Below are positions 12,063 to 26,445 of a stretch of DNA of 64,000 nucleotides, piece after piece. The translations under genes and the position numbers were made by a program. The first letter of the stretch is position 1, and every line of letters starts with the position of its first letter. The notes beneath the pieces were generated by a model, which worked only from the letters and a program-made list of their open reading frames with translations, did no database searches and was not told the DNA's origin. The stretch is from the NCBI GenBank assembly GCA_029255685.2, contig CM055312.2:27498203-27562202 (forward strand), written 5' to 3'. The stretch is from Silene conica (lineage: Eukaryota > Streptophyta > Magnoliopsida > Caryophyllales > Caryophyllaceae).

Positions 12063-13783
12063 TGCCCTTTATAAATGCCCCTTGATTCTCATGGACTAGC
12101 TCAGGAAGTACATCAGATATTCTATTGCATAGTAGCTTTGCAATCACCTTATATACCAGATTGCAACATGCTATTGGCCTGTACTGACTGACTGAAGAAG
12201 GCCTGTCATATTTCGGGATAAGCGTGATGTTTGTGGCATTAATTTGAGTAAGAAGTTGGCCACTCTTGAAGAAATCCATTACAACATTACATAGATCATT
12301 TCCCACCACTGGCCAAGCATCCTTGAAAAATCCACTGGTAAAACCATCAGGCCCTGGTGCTTTGTCAATAGGAATGGAAAACACTGCCTCCTTGATCTCA
12401 GCCTTTGATACCATTTTTGTGAGTGTAGTACAATGGTCAGTAGTACATAAATTACCAGTCATAAGTACTTCTCCCCTAACAGCCTCAGTCTGACTTTGTC
12501 TGCCCAACCAATTTTCATAGAAGTCCAGGAATGCTTCTTGAATGGTGGTAGTTTCAGTACAGATAATCCCTTCTTTATTCTCAATCTGGGTAACCCTATT
12601 ACGAAGGCATCTTGTCTTAATAGATTTGTGAAAGAAAGCTGTATTATTGTCCCCATCATCTATCCATTTTTCCTTAGATTTTTGGCTAAGAAAACTAGTT
12701 CTGGCTACAGACTAGTGTCTGACTTCCTTGAGAGTCTCAATTTCCTGATGTATCAGTTCTGGATTGGTAGGGTCCTGTTGGAGTTGTAATTGCAGATTTT
12801 CCAAGTGAAGGATCACCTTTTCAACATTGACCTCCACATTATCAAACCTCTCTCTATTCAGATTCTTCAAGACTGGCTTCAGAGCCTTAAGCTTTTTCAC
12901 CACCCTAAACATAGATGTACCCTCCACATATTGATGCCACACTTCTTTCACCTTAGGAATGAAATCACTAGCACTGCTCCACATATTGTAATATTTGAAA
13001 CTAGTATTCCTTCTCCCATCCAGTTTGATATTCCTGACAACACAAGGACTATGATCTAGAAGTCCTTCAGGGTGAAAATGAGCATTCATATCAGGAAGAC
13101 AAACTGACCATTGAGCATTAGTCGTAAACCTGTCCAGTCTGCTATATTTTCTGCAATTTTCATCTTGCTTGTTGTTCCAGGTATAGAAGGCCCCTGTAGC
13201 TGTGATATCAGTAAGGCCACAAGTCTGAAGGTAATCTATAAAAGTCTCCATATCTTCTAGCTTTGTATTTCCTCTAATTCTCTCCTCTGGGGATATAACT
13301 GTGTTAAAATCCCCAGCAACTGCCCAAGGTAAGGTGCAGGAGGCAGCAAACTGTACCAGGCTCTCCCATAAACTAATTCGTTTAACCCCTTCATTGAAGG
13401 CATATACCATAGTGAGTAAGAAAACTGTATTAGTTATCTTACATGTCACCTGAGCATGTATGAACTGAGGGTCATACATAAGAATAGAAACATCATAGTG
13501 TGTAGGTTTCAAGAGAGGCCAAACCCTTCCTCCTTTATGCATACTGCTATTAGTAGTCACACACCATCCATCTAGCATCCTTTGAGGAATATTACTCACA
13601 TTTCCACCATTTATTTTGGTTTCCAACAAACCAAATAAACTAACATCTTTATAATGAATAAAACTCTTAACTAAATTTTGTTTATTTACATGGTTCAATC
13701 CTCTAACATTCCAAAATCCTAAATTATTCATGGGGATTAGGATTTGGAGGGTTACCATTATCAATAACTCGTTCATCTTCCCT

Positions 13784-14300
13784 CTACTGCACCACTGGTT
13801 GAACTGAGCCTGCTTTGTGGGTCTGATCTGTGGGGATATCTGCACTGGAACTAGGCCTACTCACCCCGGGTAAGGAACTAGGCAATGCAGGATACTCCTT
13901 ATCAGACAGCGCCTGCTGTGGTTTAGGGATAGGTTTCCAAACTTTCCTGGTAACCAAATTTGTGGCACATCTCCTACAATTTACTCCTTCATGTCCCAAA
14001 CCCTTGCACTTATCACATTGAAGGGGCTTCCATTCATATTCAAGCTTAATCTCAAGTTTCTGGCCATGTTCATCCTTAAATTTAACAGTATTAGGGAATT
14101 TCTGTCCCACTTTCAATTCTACCAGAGTCCTTGCAAATCCAAGCCTCGTTTTTGATTCTGTAGCATTGTCTGATTTGATATACTTACCAACCATATTGGC
14201 AATAGTTGGTAGGCACTTACCCCAAATTTTGAGAGATAAGCCATGAAAACGAATCCATGCTGGGACTGCTTTAATCTCATCCTTCAAGAGGTCAATATTC
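13784..14300 (-). pseudogene. LINE ORF1, 3' part (CCHC knuckle)
   Basis: Continues the DUF4283-type protein (VPAWIRFHGLSLKIWGKCL) and contains a CX2CX4HX4C knuckle (CDKCKGLGHEGVNC). It is cut at 14300 by copia element A; the 5' part lies at 32369-32914. ORF1 proteins of plant L1 elements bind the element RNA (family knowledge). The ORF ends at 13784, just inside the ORF2 start region. Confidence 0.8.
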
Positions 14301-15576
14301 TGTTGGGAACTAAGTTCCCTTATATTATACTCATATTTAATGTGAGTTTTGTTTCTTTAAGTTTAGGTCATAAAACTTAATAAGATCTTATGCATACATG
14401 ATGATATCATAAGATGTAATGGTCCTTACATTGGTTTTAGAAGGTTTATACTCAATAATCACCTATTATTTGAGTCTTCAAGTAACCGAAATCCTCTTGT
14501 AACGATCTAACAAAAATCGTCTCCTAAAGGTGCGTATCAAGGACCCGATCTCAAACCAATACAAATTTTGTTACTAGAAAATTAGTATTAGTATACTAGA
14601 AATATTAACAATATTACTCTTAATATTATTAATGTAGGAAATAATTATTTTCTTAGTAAAAACTATTTTACTAAAATTGGGAGAATGGAGTTGTAGTGTT
14701 TATGGGAGATGTGTGTTGAAAAACAACCAAAGAGACTAGCAATTGATGAGTGTTGTAAGTGGTGATTATATAAGCACATGAGCTTGCCTAGCAAGCCTCA
14801 TGGCCGGCCAAATCAATCCCACAAGAGCCAATGCATGGCCATTATTTTCTTACACAATGCATGCAATATTCCTTACACTCTTACACATTCACTTACACAC
14901 ACAATCACATTGCACACACAATCTCCATCCACACTATACTACACGGCTGAAAATGGGTCTAATATTGACCCATTTTATCTTTGTCAATTGTGTTAAAATG
15001 TAACATGTCACATATGTTCCATAACACATGACCCAATTTGTTAATTGTGCAATTTTAACTATTAAAATTCATAATTTACAAATTTATTACATTTAAATAA
15101 ATACACTAATAATTTCGAAATTATTATTGTACAAAAATGTAATGTCATAATTTAATTACAACTCTTTGTAATTTTATGATCAACCGTGTTCATTCTCAAT
15201 TTAATCGTTTTCCAAACGAATAAATAAAACCGAGTAATAAAACGTTTTTATTACTTTGACCTTTTTATTATTATAATCCCATTATAAAAATATTCGTCAT
15301 ATAAAATTATTTCCAAAATTTCCAGTTATTAATTAACTTGTATCCAATACAATATTAATTAATTATTCCATTGAGGCGGAATTCCCTAAAGATATGACCT
15401 TAAGGGATCAACTGATCACCACCATCATATGACAATAATGTCAAACTCTAGACAGCCAATCATTATCGATAAATGTTGATCAGTCGACTTTAAAAGAGTA
15501 ACACTCCCAGTTGTGTTTCATTCAAATGAGTTTTAATTATGTCAACACACTATTGTCGAGGACACTTCCTCCAACA
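14301..15576 (-). repeat. 3' LTR of copia element A
   Basis: TGTTGGGAACTAAG...CTTCCTCCAACA. Same length as the 5' LTR, with about 14 differences counted by eye (close to 99% identity). Confidence 0.92.
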
Positions 15577-15587
15577 ATCTCCCACTT
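15577..15587 (-). other. Polypurine tract of copia element A
   Basis: On the minus strand AAGTGGGAGAT abuts the LTR. The same tract occurs in copia element B at 52535-52545. Confidence 0.75.
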
Positions 15588-17846
15588 GTCCGAGACAAGT
15601 GTGTGTTACCAATTCTCTTGCCCTATTACTATCTCCCACTCAATGCATGGCGTCCTCTCAGGTCGTGCCGACAATTGATTAAAATCTAGAGTGGTTTATC
15701 TCGATCTGGCATTATAACTACTGACCGGAATTATCTACCATAGATACCTTCCGAGCGTGGCCACGCATTTCTAGTTATTATTCTCCTCGAGTGGCCTTGA
15801 GATATTTCTCAACCCTGACAAGGGGTGGACAATTCCTAATCGACTTATTCCTTCCGGCTGGCCACAGTCCATCATAACCCAAAATATGTCCTTATAAACC
15901 CCAGTTACGAAGGTGTTAGGACATAAATCAAAGTTAATCTGAAAACTATGCCACCTCAGAGAACAGTCATTAGTCCAAGAACTGACTCATGTGAAACACG
16001 ATAGATGCTCCTGCCACGACCAGGCAGTCTTTTAATAAGAGTACGCCAGAGCTCTATCAGCGGTCATTAGCCCGACAAATGTATCTTAACATGTCTATGC
16101 CTAGTGATCGATTAGTCATCCCGTATGACTCTATGGCAATTGAACTCGCCATCAATCGCATCACACATCCGGTTGCATTGAGATGTCACCTCACTTAAGC
16201 AACTAGGGGCGAGGTCATGATAATTCTATTCACTTTAATGGGGTTCAATATGGTCTTACCATCCCATTTGAATTTTACTTGACCTTTCGTGAGTTATAAA
16301 TAACTCAAACAATTAGTGGATTACACCACCACTAGTGGATTACACCATCCAAGTGGTCAACCTTTGAACACCATTTATTTTACAATGAGCTTAAGGGTTT
16401 CTCGTTTAAATCCCTTAAAGTTGTAATTATCTTCATTTGGGGTAAACCAAGTTTACCACGGTTCGTGCGAGCGTTCACTTTGCGGATTATATCCACGCAT
16501 GCTCTCTTATGAAAGAGTCAAGTCATCTCATGACTAGCGAATAATGTTATGTGCATTGTGTGACTCCCAGCTACAACAATGCTTTTACATAGCTTGTGAA
16601 CTTACACATTTTGTAGAATCTTGTGATGACCATGTAGTTAAAATACAGGTCATTAAGACGCATAGTCAATGAATGTAAGCCAAAGATTATTATGAATCTT
16701 TGCTTGATGTCTTGGAACTTGAGTCGTTGTAAACCTTTTACCATATGACTAAGTTGTTTTCCAAGATCTTGAATTTGTCTTTCATCTTCATTGGAGAATA
16801 CTTTGACAATTCATTATGGTTCAATCATTGATTTATCACCTGCTTAAACAGGTTATCCTGCAAGCTGTGTGCATCCAGCTTTACACGATTATACTAATGG
16901 CGGAAACATTAGCGAATCTAAACGCGTAAACTATTTTACTTAAGGTTCGATAAATTTCCATGATCTTATTATGGGAATTCTATCTTCATCTCTATGAACA
17001 ACCTTAACACTTTATGAACAAGACGTCTTTTACAATCTTAATTGAACATCCCATGTTTAATTAGATTTAAATCATATCAATTTGTCATCTAGAATTGAAA
17101 ACTCGCATTCTTCTCAAAAGTACTAATGCCTCATTCCAAACGAGCAATGAGTTGTTTTAGATAACGTTTACTCCCACTGAACTCTTGTTCCTGCCTGATT
17201 CTGAAGACCCCGAGGTCATACCCATGACTTAATAGGTTCAAATCTTGGTGCAAGAACTCCCACTGAACTTTACATTTAACTGTAAATCATAAAGCTCCCA
17301 CTCAATTCAATGTTCCTTAACATTTAATGAATTGAAATGGTTGGGACTTAACCATATGTGCTAATAGTCACATCCCTTTCAAATACCCTTTTGAAAAGCG
17401 GTTACTGAGTTTACTGAATTCATTCTCAATGAATTACTTTATTACTTTCAACAAAGTTACCCTTAACTTTGTAGATTGCAGACATCCATATGTTAGCTTA
17501 TGCTTCTCTCAACAAATCTCATTTATCAGCATGTATATCTTATAAATTTCATGGGTTTTAGAATTTGCATTGGCATATTTAGATCACCATCTGAATCCAA
17601 GAACCCTTTCTTTAGCCTTTGCAAAATATTTCGAATAATTTTCTTCGAGTGTCCTCCCGTAGTTTCTATAAGAGTCTTTTCTTATGGTATATAATTTTTG
17701 TGTGTGGGAACTTTCAGTTCCCGACATTTATCTTATCTTATACTGTACGAGGACTCTATCATGGATCTTATCCATGTATAGAATTTTTCCTTACAAACTT
17801 CAAGAATTTATTCTTGAAGTATACCCCAGGGCCGGGGCCGTTGGGA

Positions 17847-18025
17847 TATAAGGCGTAGATTTTTACCAAACCGTAGATCTTATCCACAACCTTTGGGCTT
17901 ATCCACAACTTTTGGGATGATATGGCGTAGAATCTTATCCACAGCCTAATCTACCTTTTAAAACCATAAGGTGTAGATTTTCTCAATCGTAGATCCTATC
18001 CACAACTTAATCTACCTTCTAAACC
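17847..18025. repeat. Short imperfect repeats in copia A interior
   Basis: Several diverged copies of a unit built around GGCGTAGATTTT and CTTATCCACAAC, about 40-55 bp apart. Role unknown. Confidence 0.5.
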
Positions 18026-18438
18026 AAAACACAATAAATCCTACTATTCACTAATAGATCAAATCTATTGTGCTTTTTCAAAATCATGTGCTATTTGTGG
18101 CCTTTTCAAATTTCTCCCGCTCTATCTTTGTAATAATAATCTCATTTCATTATCAAAGATAGCCACTAAGGCCAAAAGCAATGACTTTGATGTCGGTTTG
18201 TGTACCCTTATGATTTATTATAGAAAATATTCGATTTAAAGCTTAGATAGTTTTGGATGGTTGATAACTTTTCCTCATAATTGAGTTATAAACTTAATTT
18301 TGATTTTGATTTGATTTGAATTGGATATCCTATACCTATTCGGTTTCAATGGTCATACATTGAAGTGTGACAATCAATTCTATTTTATGTTTAAGATTTG
18401 CAAGTGTTAAACTAACAAGAACATAATTATAAAACCGA

Positions 18439-18468
18439 TAGTGACTTGGGTTGAAAACCAAGTCACTA
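18439..18468 (-). other. Conserved RNA hairpin, copia element A
   Basis: Perfect 11-bp stem TAGTGACTTGG/CCAAGTCACTA with an 8-base loop. The same stem and loop occur in copia element B at 49310-49339, downstream of gag in both. Confidence 0.75.
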
Positions 18469-18739
18469 CATCATCCAAAATACAACAAATTGTTCAAGGA
18501 TTACCCTTTCCTCGTCCAACAAGGAAATAAAACATAGGTTCTAAATTGTTCATACAACACTTGAAATTCTAGCAAAATAAGCGGAAAACAAAGCTCCTTG
18601 ATCATCCCGAGTGGAGCTACTCTTAGTTCCCTTGATCCATCAAGCTTGTTTCTCCTTTCCCTTATCTTTGCTTTCATGCCCTAATTCAAGTAAGAAGAGC
18701 ATTCATATCACAACTTGTATCATAATACATTAGTTGAGA

Positions 18740-19018
18740 TTAACATAAAATCGGGATAGTTATCGTACCGACTGGAAGAATTTTCCCAGCTTTTAGATCG
18801 CTGAGATACTTGGAACAGTTCCTCTTCCAATGTCCTTTGCCATTGCAATAAAAGCACTTAGCTCCCTGATGAGGGTTCTTCTTGGAATTGGAGGTGCTTG
18901 CCTCAGAAGACACTTTCTTGGAACCTTTGGAAGGTTTCTTTCCCTTTGCCTTGCCCTTCCTCTTGAACTTTTCTTTGCTCTTAACATCAATGTTGAGCAT
19001 ATCCTTAGGGGCGCTAAC
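18740..19018 (-). CDS. Copia A gag, C-terminal part with zinc knuckle
   Basis: Basic lysine-rich stretch followed by a CX2CX4HX4C knuckle (CFYCNGKGHWKRNC). It is the continuation of the gag at 27944-28581: leaving out the nested LARD and one copy of its 5-bp duplication, the codon phase is preserved across the gap. The stop is at 18740. The combined gag is about 303 residues. Neighbour: non-coding interior on the 3' side. Confidence 0.8.
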   Translation of the reverse strand, partial: VSAPKDMLNIDVKSKEKFKRKGKAKGKKPSKGSKKVSSEASTSNSKKNPHQGAKCFYCNGKGHWKRNCSKYLSDLKAGKILPVGTITIPILC

Positions 19019-21706
19019 TGTAACACCCCCATTTATTTAAGAGCCTTAAGCAAGACATTCTCAAATAAATAAAGCTGTTACCATCTCGGAATAGCCGAGG
19101 TAGTGAATAACAAAGTAAGCAAACCAAAGTACTTTATATAAGAAAACTGATTAAATTTAAACTTGGTATTACAACAACTACGAGGTCCAAACTTGATAAA
19201 ATGAAAGTACAAATGACGATATCTAAATGTGATCTAACTCTAAGTAGGTCCATGCCATGTCTCTCTCCATGCCCAAGCTCCTAATCCATCTGTCACTGAC
19301 CTGTAAAATCTACTCCCCATTCCGGATCATCGTAGGTGTCACACGAATACACAGGGTCAACCGCGAGGTTGAGTAGGTAACACAGATAAGACATAAATAA
19401 CAGTAGAATCGTATTCTCCTCCATCTCCATTTCATTCAATCATCCTCCACGCCTCCATCACACTACACCTCCATCACACCACACCACCATCACACCGCAC
19501 CACCATCACACCGCACCTCCCATGGCCATATCACAAGTCCCATATCACAAGACCCAATATCACAAGACCCATATCACAAGACCCATTTCACACCTCTCGA
19601 TCTCCACAGTGATCAATAATAATAATACGATTCACAGTACAGTAATAATCAATTATATCAAACTCGTAATAAGCATCACTTACACATTTCATGTCATAAC
19701 ATGAATCATAATATATTTCCCCTACCTCAATTCGCAGAAAGATAACCAACAGCTGCTAGAAAAATATTCCACGCGGAAACCGTCACCTAAACATATATTA
19801 TATAACAGTTATTAACCTCTGTCCTAGAATAGTAAGGACTCCAAACATAGTAACTTTCTAAAAGTGGAAAGTTTCCTATAATAGGAACTTTCCGAAATAG
19901 CAACCTCGTCCCAAAAGACAATACCACAAAATTATTGATCATGTTCTCATTTATTAATCCTAATCACATATAAATAATTGTCACCATATAAAATCACGAA
20001 GTTACTCATTCCCAAATACATTACTAACCACAAAACATTTTTAACAAGTTACCATATACTAATAACCAATCATCAACAACAAAATGATAATAATAATAAT
20101 AATAATATAGATATTAGTAAGAATAAACATATCACTAATAATATTAATATTAACAATAATAATACTATTAATAAGAATTATAATAATAATAATAATAATA
20201 ATAATATATATTCATTCAGCCACTCGCAATAGCCCAAACAAATCCATAACAACACGTACAACAACTTCTGTTCCCATACCCGTACTTCACCGCTCTGACG
20301 GACTTCCAAAACAACCCATTTCGACGCCCCTACACTGCTTGCACCACCACCAACCCGCGGTGGTTGACGCACTTGCACCACGCCGTAACCCCCTGACACC
20401 ACCACGACACCCGACGCAACCCCAGAAGCCCTCGAAGCCACTGTAAAACCCGTACCTACACAACCGCGAACCGCTAAACCGATGCACCTGTACACATTAT
20501 TCCTGCCCTGAAAACCGTATGTTAACACCACCAACTCTCCAGCCAACCACCAACCCGACACCTTACCTCTCCCACGACCATCTGGTGACGACCACCATGT
20601 TTCGACACCTCCTTAAACAACCCAGACAGACGCGTAAAACCAGGTTACACCTCACGACACCCTCCCTGTTCCTAATCGTTAAACATAACTTTAAGCACTG
20701 CCACTGGTGTTTCCCGACCACCACGCTGCACCTTACCATCCCTAACCTAGCCTACCAACACCCTTACCAAGACTCATGAACAGAAGAACCGATAAGTCCA
20801 GGAATATGACAAAACGCAGGAGTATACATCACACAAATACAGGAGTGAACAGAGTGATAGGCGCGGTCACGAGCGATATTCTGGTGGTTATTCTGACACG
20901 TCCGGTGGTCCTATGGTGTTTTAAAGATGACCAAAATGTAAAGGACACTACAAGGATTACATACAGCCATTAAACATTAAAAACGATAAACTGGAAGGTA
21001 CGATAAACACTCACAAAAATTCTACTGCGGAAGAGTGAACTCGCTGGTTTATGGTTGTCCGTATCTCGCCATTGATCTTCTCTATTCCCCACGACAGGTC
21101 AGGCTATGGTTTCTGATGAAGACGGAGTAGGGAGGCAGACGGAGTTGTGAGGGTAACTAGGGTTTATGTTTTGAGTGAAGTCGATGTATTGCTGTGGAAT
21201 TGGTATATCGATGTATGAGTTTGTGAAGTCACGGGTATTAGGGTTTACATGGGTCCTCGTGGTTATCTTTTAGTCATGGTACCCATAGTGTATTCGAGCC
21301 CAAGCCCATCACGTTTCTCAAAGACTTACACTCCATCCCCGACTCGTACTTAAAATTAACGAGACATGTAACTAAAATAATTGTTTTAGCAATTAGCACA
21401 TACGTAACGAATAAAATATAATTATTCCCCATCTCGATGAATTATAAAACAATTTGCCTTTACGAGGAGCTTCCAAAAAAAATACGAGTATTACAGTTGG
21501 GCTATTCAGTCCAAGGCACGCATCTCGAGGCCCATACATCATTAACACGCATAACGATAACTAATTACCCGTTCCCGTACTTATTTAGCATACAAATATA
21601 ATAACTCATTCGATAAAACAATTGTCGAATTTAAATGTTCAAAACAAGTCTTTCAACACGTCAGATTAAATTAAAAATAAAACGCACTAAATTACGGAGT
21701 ATTACA
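19019..21706 (-). repeat. 3' LTR of the LARD
   Basis: Nearly identical to 25249-27943; the main difference is the length of AAT microsatellites (20085-20110 and 20180-20210). The minus strand is strikingly G-rich at about 20280-20780. The open frames in this part are products of composition. Confidence 0.9.
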
Positions 21707-21720
21707 GTCTTTCCTCCTTA
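21707..21720 (-). other. Polypurine tract of the LARD
   Basis: On the minus strand TAAGGAGGAAAGAC directly precedes the LTR start TGTAATACTCCG? no coding content nearby. The LTR boundary is fixed by the matching end of the other LTR at 27943. Confidence 0.7.
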
Positions 21721-24700
21721 AAATGAACTTCGTCCCGAAGTTCACCATCCCATGGTCAATAACAAACTGGTCACTAGGCACGTAACGAACACTTAATGTG
21801 ACACCACATAACATCAAATGCTAATAAAGTACTTCCAAACACGAGTTGTCACATTCTAACCTCCTTAAAAAAAAACTTTGTCCCCAAAGTTTAACGTATA
21901 ACTAAGTTAAAGGATACCTCATGGAACACAATTAAAATAAAAAAAAATTGCACAACAGAAGTAAACAGGATTATCAAAAGTATTCAACAATCCCAACATA
22001 CCAAATAACCATGTCATAACAACAAGCCATACCATAAAATCATTAAGATTTTACAATCCTATCTTCCTTAAAACATGGTTACGTCCCCGTAACCTCAGTA
22101 TAAAGTTTCTAGACCGCAAAACAATATATCCACCCCAATATCTATTTCAAACTCAGGACAGAACTCAACAACCAAGGTCATACTGGTCCGTAGACACAAC
22201 GTGGCACAGCGGCCTAATAACTCATAACTCATACCAACAACCAATTCTCATCCCCATCTCGATATCAATATTGTCAAATATTCCATTTAAGAAACTGTTA
22301 TACCAAACCGACCTTATCAACTCAATCTCATCAGTACTTACCTTCAAAGTCCATTGACGTACTTGTATACCTACTCATCATTCCACTTATTCATAAAACA
22401 CGAACGCGTACGCCATAAAACATGAACTTGTACATAACTCAGACTAATCAATTTCTAACAACCAAAAGAATTATCACATCAATAAAAACTTTTAACTATC
22501 AGAATAAAAGGACAACTGCTATTATTCAACTCAAATCAGTACTCAAAAGAGGCTAATCAACTATCATATAACATACAACCTCGAACAATAGTAAAGTATT
22601 AGGGTCGGTAGGGTCATGTTACGCAGTAAAACAGGTTCGGAATAGATAACACTTACACACCCATGAAATTTCAGCGCAAGCTAGTATTTACAACTACATA
22701 AATAATCAAGAAAACTCATAGTTCATAATTGACAATTTAAAAGGTTTCATGTTCATAACCATATTTTGAAGCAAAACCATATTTAGGAAAAGACATAGCG
22801 CGTAATTAAACATGGAACATGGACATGCCTCACAAGATATTCATAATTCTTAGACTTCGCAAGATCGTTTAACATTCCCAGATATCCATTAGTCAGTATA
22901 TTTCACTTAGGTACATTCCCGTCCACTCTTATTACATCTTTTATCATGGAGCTATTATTATACATGATTTGCACAATAAGAGGTCTATACAATGCGCAAC
23001 AATTAACAATCAAGCCGGTTTTCATCTACACATAGCTACAGGATTGTCATTTACATACAATCATCATAATTATCAAACATCAAGCTTTTTCCTTGTTTAT
23101 CACCTTAAAAAAAAATATTTTGAAATGTTTGGAGCAATAAAAGGTAGTTTGTTCTTGTTCCTCATGACTTATGAAAACTTTAACGATAGAGGTAACGAAT
23201 TCACAAGACTAGTACTTCATATTTCACATGTCAACTAATTAATAATCAAACTACTATAGTCAGACTTTTAAACAGAGCAAATGCAATTCAGTTTGTGACA
23301 TAACAATATACATGAAGGTGTTATAAAGGTTATTGTCTCAACGATCTAGACAACGATATATCATAAATATATGAAAGAACGTCAGCACTTTTAACATCGT
23401 TCAAAATGATTTCCATTACGCATAATAATTAGATTGCTTTATCATGCTAATAAGCTTACCAGTTAAATTTCATTCTACGACTTGGCAAGACTCTCCTCTG
23501 TTAACATGATTTTGACATCACATACGAACGTCACACAATTAGTTTGAGGTCGTAATACTAGACAGTAAGAGTGTAGGTAAAACTGGAACTATTCTATATT
23601 AAACTTGACGATGTAAACAAGGTTACGCTATCATTTAGTGAGGTTCATATTCATGTCATATGCCTACTATTCATGTTATTAGTTTCATAACAGGATATCA
23701 CGTAGTAACATCACAAAATTCACATTTGATTAACCTTTATATGGAGCTTACATGTAAATATTATGTAGCAACTTGTAAAAAAACATAATTACATAACGAC
23801 TCGATAAGATTTACATGGCTTATCATTTTGAAAACGCTTACGAATGTCCTAAACAGTGGAGTTGAAATTTTACATAAAAAGTAAACACGCTTTAAATGAC
23901 TTGCTTTACAAACATGGATTTAGCGGGACGGTGCAGTAGCAATCTGACCATTGTCAACTAAAAGATTTACTTATCCCAATATATAACTCATATTAGCATG
24001 AAACAAAAGCATTGTAAAACCAACTTAGAAGGTTATCATACATAAAATTTTCATCCTCAATTATGAAACACGTATAAAGTGACAGCCCGTACACATCAGG
24101 TAACATTCTGAAAATTTATTAAAATTTTGGTCCCTTGCAACTACACATTACTACATCCACACTCAACCTTTCTTATTCCAAACATTGACTATTATTTGAA
24201 GCATAGACATCACTCTGTACCATATTAACATTCATTCCTTATTTCAATTGTAGTTGGCATCAAAATACAGTAAAGGTTTCGAACTGGAAATAAAATCAAT
24301 TAAATATCTTGATAGTTATACAGGTGTATCCAAGTACGGAAATATAACCTAGGGACTACTACGTATCCCTTATTGATGACAAACTTCATAACGAATTTAA
24401 ATGTATATAACAGGCATATAATTTTAAATACGATATATACCATACATGACTATATACATTCATGGCTTAGAGCAACACATTCCACATATCACTAGACATG
24501 AATTACTAAGGCAATTAGTAGAATAATAACAATCATAAATCTCAAAGTCCGTTCACATTTGCATAGTAACCAAACAGTAACCTCTTACAAAGTATAAGGC
24601 ATGCAAATAAGAGATGTCAAACCGGTTCGGTCTACTAGCTTTACCCATAAGACTTAACTTGGTTCCACCTCCTTTAACGACATAGCATAGCTGGCTCTAC

Positions 24701-25234
24701 TAACCATACCAGTCAATCATGATCATATCTCTCCTACATCTAACCTCTTAGGTAGTTATAGCTTATGGTGCCTCTATCGCCAACTCATTACTCATATCCT
24801 TATACTATATCTCTACCTAAGGGTTCAGGTATCAGGAAGCCGCATGCATATCATCATATAAATAATAATTCACAACTCGTGCCATTCATTCACTAAAATT
24901 TCACTCAATTATTCAAATAAGTTAGCATGCCAATATCAACCATATTCTTTCATTGCACATCGTTAACCATGTATCACATCATGACTAAGCTCATTCCGCC
25001 CCTGCAAAACTGTTAGCACAAGATAACTAGGTCACTATATAATCTACCCCACTCTTCAATTACTCTCATTGGGTTCCCGAGACAGAACAGAAAGGGCCCA
25101 GGTTTGGTGTGAGGGGGCCCCTAATTCATCCCATTCCTTTTTGGGGCTCCTATCAGTTTCATCTCGGGGTTCATTTTATTTGACTCGTCCTACGTTCATT
25201 ATTATTCATTTAGTTTAGGCCCGAGGATCGTTCT
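21721..25234 (-). other. Non-coding interior of the LARD
   Basis: About 3.5 kb of AT-rich sequence. The longest open frame is 89 codons (22969-23238, plus strand), without recognisable motifs. A G/C-run segment near 25095-25230 resembles a 5' leader next to the primer site. Confidence 0.7.
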
Positions 25235-25245
25235 CTCTGATACCA
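25235..25245 (-). other. Primer-binding site of the LARD (tRNA-Met)
   Basis: CTCTGATACCA on the plus strand, i.e. TGGTATCAGAG on the element strand. It lies 3 bp inside the 5' LTR. Confidence 0.85.
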
Positions 25246-25248
25246 CTT

Positions 25249-26405
25249 TGTAACACCCCCATTTATTTAAGAGCCTTAAGCAAGACATTCTCAAATAAAT
25301 AAAGCTATTACCATCTCGGAATAGCCGAGGTAGTGAATAACAAAGTAAGCAAACCAAAGTATTTTATATAAGAAAACTGATTAAATTTAAACTTGGTATT
25401 ACAACAACTACGAGGTCCAAACTTGATAAAATGAAAGTACAACTGACGATATCTAAATGTGATCTAACTCTAAGTAGGTCCATGCCATGTCTCTCTCCAT
25501 GCCCAAGCTCCTAATCCATCTGTCACTGACCTGTAAAATCTACTCCCCATTCCGGATCATCGTAGGTGTCACACGAATACACAGGGTCAACCGCGAGGTT
25601 GAGTAGGTAACACAGATAAGACATAAATAACAGTAGAATCGTATTCTCCTCCATCTCCATTTCATTCAATCATCCTCCACGCCTCCATCACACCACACCT
25701 CCATCACACCACACCACCATCACACCGCACCACCATCACACCGCACCTCCCATGGCCATATCACAAGTCCCATATCACAAGACCCAATATCACAAGACCC
25801 ATATCACAAGACCCATTTCACACCTCTCGATCTCCACAATGATCAATAATAATAATACGATTCACAGTACAGTAATAATCAATTATATCAAACTCGTAAT
25901 AAGCATCACTTACACATTTCATGTCATAACATGAATCATAATATATTTCCCCTACCTCAATTCGCAGAAAGATAACCAACAGCTGCTAGAAAAATATTCC
26001 ACGCGGAAACCGTCACCTAAACATATATTATATAACAGTTATTAACCTCTGTCCTAGAATAGTAAGGACTCCAAACATAGTAACTTTCTAAAAGTGGGAA
26101 GTTTCCTATAATAGAAACTTTCCGAAATAGCAACCTCGTCCCAAAAGACAATACCACAAAATTATTGATCATGTTCTCATTTATTAATCCTAATCACATA
26201 TAAATAATTGTCACCATATAAAATCACGAAGTTACTCATTCCCAAATACATTACTAACCACAAAACATTTTTAACAAGTTACCATATACTAATAACCAAT
26301 CATCAACAACAAAATGATAATAATAATAATAATATAGATATTAGTAAGAATAAACATATCACTAATAATATTAATATTAACAATAATAATACTATTAATA
26401 AGAAT

Positions 26406-26445
<40 letters not shown>

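Larger units (their letters stand above)
9074..13731 (-). pseudogene. LINE ORF2: AP endonuclease, reverse transcriptase, zinc-binding C-terminus (broken)
   Basis: Reads from the ATG at 13731 (NNLGFWNVRGLN). An apurinic endonuclease domain follows (LLETKI, GDFNTV, YTWNNKQ, SRLDRF, LLDHSP). RT motifs are KAPGPDGF, INATNITLIPK, YRPIACCN, GLRQGDPISP and FADDLLMF. The C-terminal zf-RVT region lies at 9763-9074 (LGCCPDDLCIMC, ETIEHIFDNC). Breaks are a frame change near 12700, a 20-bp tandem duplication at 12023-12062, a stop at about 11730, the solo LTR at 10190-11468 and a stop near 9818. It is clearly non-functional. The architecture is that of plant L1 elements; no RNase H domain was recognised. 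Confidence 0.85.
15588..18739 (-). other. Non-coding 3' interior of copia element A
   Basis: About 3.1 kb between the end of gag and the polypurine tract, where an autonomous element would encode pol. No pol motifs in any frame. It shares blocks with copia element B (near 15600-16300 versus 51870-52530, and the hairpin at 18439). It includes a short repetitive block at 17847-18025. Confidence 0.65.

Noticed and set aside
17880..17943. Three TTATCCACA strings (17880, 17899, 17935) matching the bacterial DnaA-box consensus
   Set aside because: They lie in a short repeat inside a plant copia element; there is no bacterial or plasmid context.
20178..20561. Glycine/valine-rich open frame in both LARD LTRs (also 26289-26798)
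   Set aside because: Composition-driven frame in a G-rich strand, with a poly-isoleucine tail from the AAT microsatellite; no conserved domain.
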